From NCBI RefSeq assembly GCF_001620055.1, contig NZ_LQGY01000014.1:186001-250000 (forward strand): a stretch of DNA of 64,000 bases. Reading direction: 5' to 3'. Under the pieces are notes generated by a model. It searched no databases, was not told the origin of the DNA, and saw only the letters and a program-made list of their open reading frames with translations. Position numbers and translations under genes: made by a program. Below, piece by piece: positions 53,938 to 63,204 of the stretch. The DNA is from Agromyces sp. NDB4Y10. Its GTDB lineage: Bacteria; Actinomycetota; Actinomycetes; Actinomycetales; Microbacteriaceae. Each line of letters begins with the position of its first letter. Position 1 is the stretch's first letter.

Positions 53938-54546
53938 TCAGTCCTCCATCTGGATGCCGGTGACCGGCTCGCCCGCGCGGTCGTAGACGAGCGCGACGGC
54001 GCCCTTCGGGAAGGCGATCGGCGGCTGCGCGAGCGTGAACGCGGCCGGCACCGTCCCGGTGTCGAAGAGCCGCTTCCCGCTGCCGAACGCGATGGGGTAG
54101 AGGTACAGGTTCAGCCGGTCGACGAGGTCGGCCGCGAGCAGCGACCGGGCCAGGTCGCCGCTGCCGATCACGTGGATCTCGTCGAACCGTTCCTTCAGCG
54201 CGGGTACCTCGGCCGCGACATCCGTCACCACCGTTGTGCCGGCCCACGACGGATCGGAGAGTGTGCGGGAGGCGACGAACTTCGGCACCCGGGCGAACTT
54301 CTCGCCGACCTGCGACTCGACGTGCTGCGGCCAGTAGTCGGCGAAGATGTCGTAGGTCCTGCGGCCGAGCAGCAGGGCGTCGAGGCGGTCGATGCCGGCG
54401 CCGATGACGGCGCCCGACTCGTCGTCGAGGTACGGCGCCTGCCACCCGCCGTACGCGAAGCCGCCCGACGGATCCTCCTCGGGGCCGCCCGGGGCCTGGT
54501 AGACCCCGTCGAGGGTGAGGAACAGGTCGACTGCGAGGATGCCCAT
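53938..54546 (-). CDS. Dihydrofolate-reductase-like (RibD C-terminal) protein
   Basis: The 202-residue protein has the RibD_C/DHFR pattern VDLFLTLDGVYQAPGGP, then LLLGRRTYDIFADYWP, IHVIGSGDLARSLLAADLVD (nucleotide loop), and LYPIAFGSGKRLF. Actinobacterial relatives probably reduce a small substrate with NADPH. It is convergent with the VOC gene, only 6 bases apart. Confidence 0.88.
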   Translation of the reverse strand: MGILAVDLFLTLDGVYQAPGGPEEDPSGGFAYGGWQAPYLDDESGAVIGAGIDRLDALLLGRRTYDIFADYWPQHVESQVGEKFARVPKFVASRTLSDPSWAGTTVVTDVAAEVPALKERFDEIHVIGSGDLARSLLAADLVDRLNLYLYPIAFGSGKRLFDTGTVPAAFTLAQPPIAFPKGAVALVYDRAGEPVTGIQMED

Positions 54547-54680
54547 GGTGCTCCCTTCCGCGCGTCACGCTAGCGAGCGCGCGGGCCGGCGTCGAGGGGT
54601 CCCGAACGCATGGGAATCCGTTCGATGCAGCCCCACCGCGGGCCCTTCGGACGGATCCTCATGCATTCGCGACGCGACGA

Positions 54681-54708
54681 GGCCCGCGGTGCGCGTGCAC
54701 CGCGGGCC
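54681..54708. terminator. Hairpin terminator
   Basis: GGCCCGCGGTGC (54681-54692) and GCACCGCGGGCC (54697-54708) form a perfect 12-bp stem with a 4-base loop. It lies just downstream of the membrane protein gene at 54729 (minus). Confidence 0.8.
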
Positions 54709-54728
54709 CGTGGCATCCGTCGACGTCG

Positions 54729-55475
54729 TCAGCGGGCGGCGACCAGCCGCACGCCCGCGACGAGGAGCGGGGCGTAGCAGGCGAGCGCGACGAGCACGCC
54801 CACCGGGCCGAGGCCGAACGCCGGGACGACCCACGGCAGGAAGCCGAGCGGGGCGATCCACCACGACACGGCCTTCGCCCGGGCGAGCGCGAGCGAGAGC
54901 AGGCCCATGCCGAGCAGGCCGCCCGCCATCCCGGTGTACTGCCAGATCGCGACCGTCCACTCCTTGGCCGCGGTGTCCATCGTCACGGCGTCCTCGATCG
55001 GCAGGGTGTTGCCGGCGCTGACGAGGAACCAGTCCGAGAGCAGCAGACCCGACATCTGGATGGCGCCGAAGGCGAGGATGATCGCGGCGATGGGCAGGAA
55101 GACCCGGCCGCGGCCGGCGCGGATCAGGCCGAGCGAGGCGATCGCGCCGAACGCGAGGGCGACCCAGCCGTAGTGCAGCAGGTTCGCCGACCAGAGGCTG
55201 AGGGCGGGGTCGGCCGCGAGCGACTCGATGTAGCCGGCGGCGCCCGGCGCGGTCTGCTCGGGCGAGGTGAGCATGCCACCGGTGAACAGCAGCGGCGCGG
55301 CGATCAGGCCGAGGCCGCCGAGGCGCTGCAGCCGGTTCGGGCGGACCGGGCCGAGGTCGGCCGAGGTGATGCGGGTCCGCTTCGAGCGGGCGGATGCCGC
55401 GGGCGTCGGGGCGTGGCTCGTGTCGGTGGCGGTGCCGGGGGCCGGCGCGGTCGTGGTGGCGGGTGAGAAGTCCAT
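54729..55475 (-). CDS. Membrane protein of unknown function
   Basis: This 248-residue protein has a disordered Ser/Thr/Pro-rich N-terminus and about six membrane helices from residue 50 (LGGLGLIAAPLLFTGGM, LLHYGWVALAFGAIASLGLI, LPIAAIILAFGAIQMSGLLL, WQYTGMAGGLLGMGLLSLAL, and others). No signature is seen. It is a single gene upstream of a terminator. Confidence 0.75.
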   Translation of the reverse strand: MDFSPATTTAPAPGTATDTSHAPTPAASARSKRTRITSADLGPVRPNRLQRLGGLGLIAAPLLFTGGMLTSPEQTAPGAAGYIESLAADPALSLWSANLLHYGWVALAFGAIASLGLIRAGRGRVFLPIAAIILAFGAIQMSGLLLSDWFLVSAGNTLPIEDAVTMDTAAKEWTVAIWQYTGMAGGLLGMGLLSLALARAKAVSWWIAPLGFLPWVVPAFGLGPVGVLVALACYAPLLVAGVRLVAAR

Positions 55476-55601
55476 GGCGGTGCCTTTCGGAATCGGGATC
55501 GTGCGGTGATCCCAATCTCCGGGTCGGCCGACCCGGGCCCACAGGGTGCGCCGTCCCGCGGATGTCCCGAGTCGAGCCCGGGACAGCCGGCGCCTCCGCC
55601 C

Positions 55602-56261
55602 TCAGGGGCGGCCGAGGCCGGCGTCGCGGGCCCGCACGATCGCCTCGGCACGGTCGGCGACCTGCAGCTTCGCGAAGATGTTCGAGACGTTGTTCCGCAC
55701 GGTCTTCGGCGACAGGAACAGCGCCTGGGCGATCTGCGGGTTCGACCGACCTGCGGCGAGCAGGTCGAGGATCTCGCGTTCACGCGCGGTGAGTTGGGGG
55801 AACACCTCCGCGGCCGGGGCGCTCGCCGGCCCGGCCGCGAAGAACTCCATCACGCGCCGGGCGATCGCCGCGCCGAACACAAGTTCGCCGCGCGCGGCGG
55901 CGTCGATCGCCGAGCGGATCTCGTGCTGGCTCGCACCCTTCACGAGGTACCCGCGCGCGCCGGCGCGCATCGCGGCGAACACCGTCTCGTCGTCCTCCGA
56001 CATCGTGAGCACGACGACGGCCAGGTGCGGATGCCGCGCGGCGATCTCGCGGGTCGCCGCGATGCCGTCGAGCTTCGGCATCTGCACGTCCATCACGACG
56101 ACGTCCGCCTCGGAGGACTCGACGACCGCGAGTGCCTCCTCGCCGTCGGCGGCGGTCGCGACGACGTCGACGCCGTCCAGCGACTCGAGCAGCATGGCGA
56201 GGCCGTCGCGGTAGACGGGGTGGTCGTCGACGAGGATGACGCGGATGGGCTCGTCAGGCAT
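55602..56261 (-). CDS. NarL/LuxR-family response regulator
   Basis: The ATG at 56261 gives MPDEPIRVILVDDHPVYRDGLAML. The 219-residue protein has the acidic pair DD, Asp in VVMDVQMPKLDG, VVVLTMSEDD and GYLVKGAS (Lys), and a C-terminal LuxR HTH (LTAREREILDLLAAGRSNPQ, then IAQALFLSPKTVRNNVSNIF). It overlaps the kinase stop by 8 bases and is its partner. The targets are unknown. Confidence 0.94.
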   Translation of the reverse strand: MPDEPIRVILVDDHPVYRDGLAMLLESLDGVDVVATAADGEEALAVVESSEADVVVMDVQMPKLDGIAATREIAARHPHLAVVVLTMSEDDETVFAAMRAGARGYLVKGASQHEIRSAIDAAARGELVFGAAIARRVMEFFAAGPASAPAAEVFPQLTAREREILDLLAAGRSNPQIAQALFLSPKTVRNNVSNIFAKLQVADRAEAIVRARDAGLGRP

Positions 56262-58407
56262 CAGCGGGGGCCTCCAGGTGCTCGGGGGTGGTCGCGGGGC
56301 GCGCCCCACGGCGCGGGTCGGAACCGAGGCCGGGGCCCGGCTCGGTGTCGACGCTCGGCTCGGCGCGGGGCTGCGAGGCGAGCGGCAGCGCGGCCCGGAT
56401 CTCGGTGCCGCCGCCGTCGGCCGCGACGATCTCGAGCGTGCCGCCGAGCTCGTCCGCGCGCTCGCGCAGCGAACGGAGGCCCACGCCGGGCACGGCGTCG
56501 GCGGGGATGCCGGAGCCGTCGTCGCGCACGGTGAGGCGCAGCATCCGCTCGTCGTGTTCGAGGCGGACCTCGACGAGCGCGGCGCCCGAGTGGCGGCGCG
56601 CGTTGGTCAGCGCCTCCGAGACGATGCGGTAGGCGGCGACCTCGGCCGCGGGCGGCAGGTCGCGCAGCAGGTCGCCCTCGACGCGGACGACGAAGCCCGG
56701 CCCGGTGAGGCGGTCGGCCTGCTGCCGGAGGGCCCGGACCAGCCCCACGTCGTCGAGTGCGGGTGGGCGCAGATCATGGACGATCCGGCGGATCTCGTCG
56801 ATCACCGCGGACTGGTCGTCGATGGCCGCGTCGACGAGCGCGAGCGACCGCGACGGATCTCGTTCGGCGAGGTTGCGGGCCGCCTCGAGCCGCAGCTTGA
56901 CCCCGCCGAGCAGGGGCCCGAGCCCGTCGTGCAGGTCACGGCGCAGCCGCGACCGCTCCTCCTCGCGAGCGACGACCAGTCGCTCGCGGATGGCCTGCAG
57001 CTCCCGGCCCAGCTCGGCGTTGCGAATCGCCGCCGCCGCGAGCCGGACGAGGTCGCCGAGCAGCCGACGGTCGCGCTCGGATGCCACCGGTCGCCGGCCC
57101 GGCTCCATCCGGATGCGGCCGATCACCTGCCCGCCGTGGTCGATCGGGATCTCGACGGGTCGCGCGGTCGAGGTGCCGTGCTCCGCGACGAGGGGCGCGG
57201 CATCCGTCGACGTGCCCGCGGGTCGATCGAGCTCGACCCGCACGTAGGGCGACGCGAACGCCTCCGCGACGGCCGACGCGAGGTCGTCGAGCTGCGCCCG
57301 CGCGTGGGGCGACCGATCGAGGCGGTCGCCGAGCGAGGAGACCACGGCGTAGGGGTCGGCGCGGCGCCCGTTGACGAGCCGGTTCGCGAACGCGAACAAC
57401 CGACCGCGCAGCGGCGCGTACGCGATCGTGACCGCGACGACCGCGAGCAGCATCGCCACCCGGTCATCGATGGCGCTGCCGACGAGGAGGACGACCAGCA
57501 CGTCGACCGCGACGATGGCGGCGATGAGCATCGCGTAGACGAGCGTCCACGACAGCAGTCGGTCGATCTCGTAGAGGCGGTAGCGCGTGACCGCGACGAC
57601 CACCGCCGCGCTCATGAGCCCGATCGTGACCGCGAGCAGCACGTCGACGACGACGGTCGGCACGAGCGGGTAGATGAGCAGCGAGCCGACGAACACGACG
57701 CCCGACCACACCAGCCAGCGCAGCTGCGCCCGCTCCTCGGCGCTCGCGCGGGCGCGTCGACTGACGCAGACGACGAGCGAGAGCACGAGGCTCGCCGCCA
57801 GGCAGGGGAGGGCGGCGCCGAGGATCACCGACCACGCCGCGTCCGGGAGCGGGAGGTCGGTCGACCACGATCCGAACGCGTCGAGCATCGCCGCGCGCTC
57901 CGGCTCGTCGGCGACCAGTGCCGCGGCGGGCGCGAACAGGAACGCGAACGGCATGACGAGGGCCAGGCCGATCGCGACGACCGAGACGACCCGCCATGCG
58001 CCGCGGCGCAGCCGGCCGTCGGGGAACAGCACGAGCAGGAGCACGATCGGCAGGAGCAGCACCGACCCGAGCCGGGTGAAGAACCAGAAGGCCGGCGGCG
58101 CCCACCACGCGTCGCGGTCGGTGTACCAGGCGAGGTTGACGGCCGCCGAGGCGAGCCCGTCGACGACCCAGAGCGTGCCGAACCCGGTGAGCACGACCGC
58201 GATCGGATGCCACGGCAGCCGCCACAGCAGCAGCGCTCCGGGCACGAGCATCGCCACGCCCGGCAGCACGCCCGACCAGCCCGACGACATCGGCGGGTCC
58301 GGATGCTCGGGCAGCACCCGCAGGTCGATCGCGATCGCGGCGATCGCCGCCACCCCCGCCACGACGAGCGCGACGACGGTCGCGATGCGACTCGAGCGGA
58401 GCGTCAT
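56254..58407 (-). CDS. NarL-type sensor histidine kinase with large membrane sensor
   Basis: The ATG at 58407 gives MTLRSSRIATVVALVVAGVAA. The 717-residue protein has about ten membrane helices in its first ~330 residues, a GAF-like region near 370-480 and a HisKA_3 helix with the phosphohistidine in RRDLHDGLGPLLGG. The HATPase domain carries EALTNARRHSG and a DDGSGIP box. It is unusually large for this family, with a separate cytosolic sensor module. It overlaps the response regulator by 8 bases. Confidence 0.92.
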   Translation of the reverse strand: MTLRSSRIATVVALVVAGVAAIAAIAIDLRVLPEHPDPPMSSGWSGVLPGVAMLVPGALLLWRLPWHPIAVVLTGFGTLWVVDGLASAAVNLAWYTDRDAWWAPPAFWFFTRLGSVLLLPIVLLLVLFPDGRLRRGAWRVVSVVAIGLALVMPFAFLFAPAAALVADEPERAAMLDAFGSWSTDLPLPDAAWSVILGAALPCLAASLVLSLVVCVSRRARASAEERAQLRWLVWSGVVFVGSLLIYPLVPTVVVDVLLAVTIGLMSAAVVVAVTRYRLYEIDRLLSWTLVYAMLIAAIVAVDVLVVLLVGSAIDDRVAMLLAVVAVTIAYAPLRGRLFAFANRLVNGRRADPYAVVSSLGDRLDRSPHARAQLDDLASAVAEAFASPYVRVELDRPAGTSTDAAPLVAEHGTSTARPVEIPIDHGGQVIGRIRMEPGRRPVASERDRRLLGDLVRLAAAAIRNAELGRELQAIRERLVVAREEERSRLRRDLHDGLGPLLGGVKLRLEAARNLAERDPSRSLALVDAAIDDQSAVIDEIRRIVHDLRPPALDDVGLVRALRQQADRLTGPGFVVRVEGDLLRDLPPAAEVAAYRIVSEALTNARRHSGAALVEVRLEHDERMLRLTVRDDGSGIPADAVPGVGLRSLRERADELGGTLEIVAADGGGTEIRAALPLASQPRAEPSVDTEPGPGLGSDPRRGARPATTPEHLEAPADA

Positions 58408-58540
58408 CCGCTCATCGTCGCAGCCGCCGTGTCCCGCTGTCACGGGACTCCTGTCCCGAGTCGGCGAGAACGGATGCCGCGGCCCGCGACGATCCGACCA
58501 CGCGGCATCCGCTCAGCCGCCCCGCCGTAGGCTGGAACCC

Positions 58541-59155
58541 ATGCGCCTCGCCCTCATCCGCCACGGACAGACCGACTGGAACCTGAACGGGCTCATGCAG
58601 GGGCGCACCGACATCCCGCTGAACGACACGGGTCGCGCGCAGGCCGAGGCCGCCGCGGCGCTCCTCGACGCCGCCGAGTGGGACGTGGTCGTGAGTTCCA
58701 CCCTCGGGCGCGCCCGCGAGACCGCCGACCTCCTCGCGCGCGGGCTCGGGCTCCCCGTCGCCGGTGCCTACGACGACCTCGTCGAGCAGGACTTCGGCGC
58801 CGCGGAGGGCACGCTCGTCGCCGAGATCGACGCGCGCTGGCCGGGCCGGGCGTTCCCGCGCAAGGAGGCCGACGAGCACGTCGGGCCCCGCGGCATCCGT
58901 GCGCTCGAGCGCATCGCCGACGAGCACGCCGGTGCGCGCGTGCTCGCCGTCGCGCACGGCACGCTCATCCGCCACGTGCTCGCCGAGATGAGCGGCCACG
59001 ACGCCCGGCACTACCCCCGGCTCGACAACCTCGCGGTCTCCGAGGTGCGGCGAACGGATGCCGCGTGGCAGGTCGTGACCGTCGGCGGCACGCCGTTCGC
59101 CGAGGTGCGCGAGGCGCTCGACGCGGCGGCCGACCTGGTGCGGCTCGCCGGCTGA
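58541..59155 (+). CDS. Histidine phosphatase (phosphoglycerate-mutase-like)
   Basis: The 204-residue protein begins MRLALIRHGQTDWNLNGLMQGRTD, the catalytic RHG of the family, and has a second His in VAHGTLIRHVL. Members act on sugar phosphates, nucleotides or other phosphoesters. The substrate is unknown. It is divergent from the histidine kinase gene, whose promoter lies in the gap containing two GGATGCC-type copies. Confidence 0.9.
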   Translation: MRLALIRHGQTDWNLNGLMQGRTDIPLNDTGRAQAEAAAALLDAAEWDVVVSSTLGRARETADLLARGLGLPVAGAYDDLVEQDFGAAEGTLVAEIDARWPGRAFPRKEADEHVGPRGIRALERIADEHAGARVLAVAHGTLIRHVLAEMSGHDARHYPRLDNLAVSEVRRTDAAWQVVTVGGTPFAEVREALDAAADLVRLAG

Positions 59156-59192
59156 GGTTCCGCCCCGCCCGCCGGCGGGCGATACTGCTCGG

Positions 59193-60395
59193 GTGTCGAC
59201 CATCGACGCCGGCCCTCGTCCGCGGCGCCCGGGAGGACCGGGACGCCCGACGGCGCGCGTCGTGGTGGCCGCGGCCGCCGCGGTGGTGCTGGTCGCGATC
59301 GCGGTCGTCGTGGCCGTCCTGCTCGCCCGGCACGAGTCGGAGTCCGGGGCGGCCGAGCGGCTCGCGCGGGCCGGTGCCGCGCATGCGGCCGCAGCGCGCG
59401 AGGTCGAGCGTGCCCGTGACGGGGTGGACGAGGCGCTCGATGCCGCGACGACCGCCGCCTCCCTCGCCGCCGAGGTGGCCGACGTGCCAGTCGCGCACGT
59501 CGGACCCGAGCCGGAGGCGTCGTTCGCCGGGGCCGTCGCCGAACTGGCGGCGCGGATCGACGCGGCCGAGGCGCTGCCGCACGTGGAGCCGGAGGTTCCG
59601 GCCGGTGCGCGCGAGGGTCAGGCGGAGTCGGCCGGCGACCTCGACGCGACGACCCGGTTGCTCGAGGCCGAGACCGCACGACTGGCCGAGCACGCGGCCG
59701 ACCTCGGCGCGGCGGAAGACGGCCTCGCGATGGCGGTCGCTGACGTCGGCGCGACCGGCGCCGACCTGCTCGCCGCCGTCCCGGCGGCCGCGGGGGAGCT
59801 GGAGGCGGCGCACGAGTCGGCGCGGAACCTCGAGCGCCTCGCGCTGCGCGAGGCGACCGCGATCGTCGAAGCCGCCCGCTGGGATTCCGGCGCCGCCGAC
59901 GCCATCGCCCGGTACGTCGCCGCCGCCGAGGCGCTGATCGCCTCGCACGAGGCTGAAGAGGCGGAGAAGGCGGGCCCGCTCTACGAGCGCAGGAAGCAGG
60001 TCGAGGCCTTCGCGCGCGAGCTCTCCGGCGGCCTGCCGCTCGAGTTCGACTGGGAGACGATCGTGCTCGGCTACGGCACCGACGGAACGTACGCCGGGCG
60101 GGCGACCTGGGACGTCGCGGGCGGCGGCATCGCCTCCCTTACGTTCAGCCACAGCGTCGCGGAACTCTGGGACGCGCCGGGCGTGCGGGCGCTCGTCGCG
60201 CACGAGGTCGGCCACGCCATGACGGGCCGCTGCCTCGGCGAGATCGTGCCCGACGAGCTCGCGTACGGCGACGGCAACGAGGCGTGGGCGACGGCGTGGG
60301 CGATCAGCCGCGGGTACACCGGCGACGGGAGCGGCGAGTGGATCTACGGCCGCCCGGGTGACGACGTCATCGCGCTGGCGGCGCAGTGCCGGTGA
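59193..60395 (+). CDS. Membrane-anchored coiled-coil protein with HExxH motif
   Basis: This 400-residue protein starts at a GTG. One membrane helix (residues about 22-44) anchors it. An alanine- and glutamate-rich, probably coiled-coil region (about 50-250) follows, and a C-terminal domain carries HEVGH at 337-341 and Glu363 about 22 residues further on. That is the zincin pattern with a possible third ligand, so a zinc protease facing outside is possible. No signal cleavage site. It is 37 bases after the histidine phosphatase gene. No family is recognised. Confidence 0.7.
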   Translation: MSTIDAGPRPRRPGGPGRPTARVVVAAAAAVVLVAIAVVVAVLLARHESESGAAERLARAGAAHAAAAREVERARDGVDEALDAATTAASLAAEVADVPVAHVGPEPEASFAGAVAELAARIDAAEALPHVEPEVPAGAREGQAESAGDLDATTRLLEAETARLAEHAADLGAAEDGLAMAVADVGATGADLLAAVPAAAGELEAAHESARNLERLALREATAIVEAARWDSGAADAIARYVAAAEALIASHEAEEAEKAGPLYERRKQVEAFARELSGGLPLEFDWETIVLGYGTDGTYAGRATWDVAGGGIASLTFSHSVAELWDAPGVRALVAHEVGHAMTGRCLGEIVPDELAYGDGNEAWATAWAISRGYTGDGSGEWIYGRPGDDVIALAAQCR

Positions 60396-60456
60396 GCCGC
60401 GGCGACGCGCGTCGGGCCCATCCCGTCAGCCCTCCGAACGGACGTACAATCCGAAA

Positions 60457-61005
60457 ATGGAGGCACCGGGAAGCACCACCCTGGTCGTCGTCGGCGAGGA
60501 GGCGACGACCGCGATCACGTCCCTCGCCGGCCTGCCGAACGTCGAGTCCGCGTCGTTCGCCGCGATGACGGATGCCACCGACGCGGAGGTCGTCACCTGG
60601 ACCACGACGTCGCACGCACCGTACGTCGTCCACGACCGCGATCCACTCGGGCACGTGGCATCCGCGTGGGTCGAGTTCTACGACGAGCGGTCCACGCTCG
60701 GCGTGCTGGAACTCGAGATCGAGCAGCTCGTGCGGGCGGTCGATCGGCACGAGATCCGCGTGCCCGACTACTACGTCGTGCTCGAACCCGAGTCGATCCG
60801 CGGCACGTGGCTGCACTGGTGGCTCGGCGTGCTCGCGTCGGCGTCGCCCAACCGGGTGATCCCGTGGGCGCCGGGCGACGCGTCGCTCGCCGCCCTGATC
60901 CGGGGACTGCCCACCGCGCGAGCCTGGCCCGACGTGCACGAGTGGCTGCCGGGCGTCGTCACGGCCGTGCCCGATCGGGTGGGCCTGGAGCCGCCGGCTT
61001 CCTGA
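60457..61005 (+). CDS. Hypothetical protein (182 residues)
   Basis: The ATG at 60457 gives MEAPGSTTLVVVGEEATTAI. The protein is alpha/beta with YYVVLEPESIRGTWLHWWLG and a C-terminal ARAWPDVHEWLPGVVTAVP. No family is recognised and no catalytic motif is evident. It follows the HExxH gene by 61 bases in the same direction and may share its transcript. Confidence 0.65.
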   Translation: MEAPGSTTLVVVGEEATTAITSLAGLPNVESASFAAMTDATDAEVVTWTTTSHAPYVVHDRDPLGHVASAWVEFYDERSTLGVLELEIEQLVRAVDRHEIRVPDYYVVLEPESIRGTWLHWWLGVLASASPNRVIPWAPGDASLAALIRGLPTARAWPDVHEWLPGVVTAVPDRVGLEPPAS

Positions 61006-61008
61006 CCG

Positions 61009-61965
61009 TCAGGCCGAGCCCGCCGCCCGTGCGTAGCGCTCCGACAGCGTGCGCAGCAGCGGCCTGAGCTCATCGGGCGATTCGACGGCGAAGTCCATGC
61101 CGAGCATGCCGATGTACGCGCCGATGGTCTCGAGCGAGTCCGCGCCGGTGGCGAGCACCGACTCGCGGTCCGAGACGGCCTCCACCACGCCCACGGCCGG
61201 GTTGATGCGCGCGAGGACCTCGTCGGCCGGCGCCGCGATGCGCAGGCGGGCATGGACGTTCCATCCGCTCTCGGCGATCGCGCGCATGACGAACGCGGCA
61301 TAGTCGCCGCCGGGCAGCGGCACAGGCGAGAACCGGCGGCGGGTCGGCATCCGCGGTTCGATCCGGTCGGCGCGGACGACGCCCCACTCGCCCGTCTCGG
61401 GATCACGGCCGACGAGGTACCAGCGGCGCTGCCAGCTGAGCAACCGGTACGGTTCGACCAGGCGCGGTGTCCCGCGATCGAGGAAGCGGAACCACTCGAC
61501 TTCGCGGATGGCGGCCGCGATCGCCGCGAGGACGGCATGGTCGACCTCGGGGTCGGGTGCGTCGGTGCCCGTGTTCTCCGGCGCGCGCTCGACGACGGCC
61601 CCGATCGCCGCGACGGTCGCGCGGAGCCGCGGCGGCAGGACCTGCTCGAGCTTGGCGAGCGCACGGGCGCTCGATTCCTCCACCCCGGCGATGCCGGTCG
61701 CCGCCCGGAGGCCAACCGACACCGCGACCGCCTCCTCGTCGTCGAGGAGGAGCGGCGGCAGCTTGGCACCCGCGCCGAGCCGGTAGCCCCCGGCGGCACC
61801 CCGAGTCGCCTCGACCGGGTAGTCGAGCGCGCGCAGTCGCTCGATGTCGTTGCGGATGGTGCGCCCGGAGACGCCGAGCCGTCGTGCCAGTTCGCTGCCG
61901 CTCCACTCGGGGCGGGACTGCAGGAGGGACAGCAGGGAGAGCATGCGTGCGGCCGTGTCGGACAT
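61009..61965 (-). CDS. HTH/WYL-domain transcriptional regulator
   Basis: The 318-residue protein has an N-terminal DeoR-like HTH (LSLLQSRPEWSGSELARRLG, then VSGRTIRNDIERLRALDYPV) and a WYL region (LLSWQRRWYLVGRDPETGEW, where WYL is written WYLVG). This family includes YafY-type regulators. It is divergent from an epoxide hydrolase gene 63 bases away, so it is probably its regulator. The ligand is unknown. Confidence 0.9.
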   Translation of the reverse strand: MSDTAARMLSLLSLLQSRPEWSGSELARRLGVSGRTIRNDIERLRALDYPVEATRGAAGGYRLGAGAKLPPLLLDDEEAVAVSVGLRAATGIAGVEESSARALAKLEQVLPPRLRATVAAIGAVVERAPENTGTDAPDPEVDHAVLAAIAAAIREVEWFRFLDRGTPRLVEPYRLLSWQRRWYLVGRDPETGEWGVVRADRIEPRMPTRRRFSPVPLPGGDYAAFVMRAIAESGWNVHARLRIAAPADEVLARINPAVGVVEAVSDRESVLATGADSLETIGAYIGMLGMDFAVESPDELRPLLRTLSERYARAAGSA

Positions 61966-62027
61966 GCGTCGATGATCCCGTTCTATTAGGAAGTGAACGT
62001 GCCTGATTCGACCGTAGCGTCGGAGAC

Positions 62028-63173
62028 ATGACGAACACCACCGTTTCCACCGACATCCGCCCCTTCCGCGTCGAGGTGCCGCAGGCCCACCTCGACGACC
62101 TCATGGAACGGCTCGCCCGCACGCGTCTGCCCCAGCCGGCTCCGGCCGACGACTGGTCCTACGGGACGCCGAACGCATACCTGCGCGACGCGGTCGAGCG
62201 CTGGCGGACCGCCTGGGACTGGCGTGCCGAGGAGGCCCGCATCAACGCCGTGCCGCACTTCACGACCGAGATCGAGGGGCAGCGCATCCACTTCATCCAC
62301 GTCCGGTCGCCGCACGCGGACGCCACGCCGCTGATCCTCGCGCACACCTACCCCGGGTCCTCGATCGACTACCTCGACCTGATCGACCGACTCGTCGACC
62401 CGGTCGCCCACGGCGGCCGCGCGGAGGACGCCTTCGACGTCGTCATCCCGGATGCCCCGGGCTACGGCTTCTCCAACCCGGTGCTGGAGCCGGGATGGAC
62501 GACCGCCCGCGTCGCCCGCGCGTACGACGAGCTCATGCGCCGCCTCGGCTACACCCGCTACGGCATCCACGGGTCCGACAACGGCGCGATGGTCGCGCGC
62601 GAACTCGGCCTGCTGCGCCCCGACGGGTTCCTCGGGCTGCACGTCCTCCAGCTCTTCTCGTTCCCCTCGGGCGACCCGGCCGAGTTCGAGCGCCTCGAGC
62701 CGCAGGACTACGCCGGCCTCGAGCACATGCAGTGGTTCCAGTCGGTCGGCGGGTACAACACCATGAACGCGAGCCGGCCCCAGACGATCGCCGCCGCACT
62801 GAGCGATTCGCCGGTCGGCCTCCTCGCGTACAGCGAGCTGTTCGAGTCGTTCGGCAACGGGACGTCGCGCGTGCCCCTCGACCGGATCCTCACCGAGGTC
62901 AGTGTCAACTGGTTCGCGAACGCCGCGGCGGGCATGAGCCGCAGCTACCTCGAGAACGCGCGGGTCGAGGCCGAGCCGCAGGTGAACTCCGCACCGACCG
63001 GCGTCGCCGTGTTCGCCGACGACTTCCAGACGATCCGCGTGTTCGCCGAGCGCGACAACGCGAACATCGTGCACTGGAGCCGGTTCGACGAGGGCGGACA
63101 CTACGCCGCACTCGAGGTGCCCGAGGCGGTCGCGGGCGACATCCGCGCCTTCTTCGGGGCGCTGCGAGCCTGA
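62028..63173 (+). CDS. Epoxide-hydrolase-family alpha/beta-hydrolase
   Basis: The 381-residue protein has the N-terminal epoxide hydrolase domain (RPFRVEVPQAHLDDLMERLA, then RTRLPQP) and the oxyanion HTYPGS. The nucleophile Asp is in GSDNGAMVARELG, where family members usually have GGDWG. Tyrosines of the lid are in the middle, and the C-terminal His is in FDEGGHYAALEVPE. It would open an epoxide. Divergent from the WYL regulator. Confidence 0.88.
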   Translation: MTNTTVSTDIRPFRVEVPQAHLDDLMERLARTRLPQPAPADDWSYGTPNAYLRDAVERWRTAWDWRAEEARINAVPHFTTEIEGQRIHFIHVRSPHADATPLILAHTYPGSSIDYLDLIDRLVDPVAHGGRAEDAFDVVIPDAPGYGFSNPVLEPGWTTARVARAYDELMRRLGYTRYGIHGSDNGAMVARELGLLRPDGFLGLHVLQLFSFPSGDPAEFERLEPQDYAGLEHMQWFQSVGGYNTMNASRPQTIAAALSDSPVGLLAYSELFESFGNGTSRVPLDRILTEVSVNWFANAAAGMSRSYLENARVEAEPQVNSAPTGVAVFADDFQTIRVFAERDNANIVHWSRFDEGGHYAALEVPEAVAGDIRAFFGALRA

Positions 63174-63204
63174 TCGCACCGGGGCGACCTGCCCGCGGCG
63201 CCCG

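Noticed and set aside
56236-58530. Open frame antisense to the histidine kinase
   Set aside because: Arg/Asp/His-rich shadow of the kinase with no motif.
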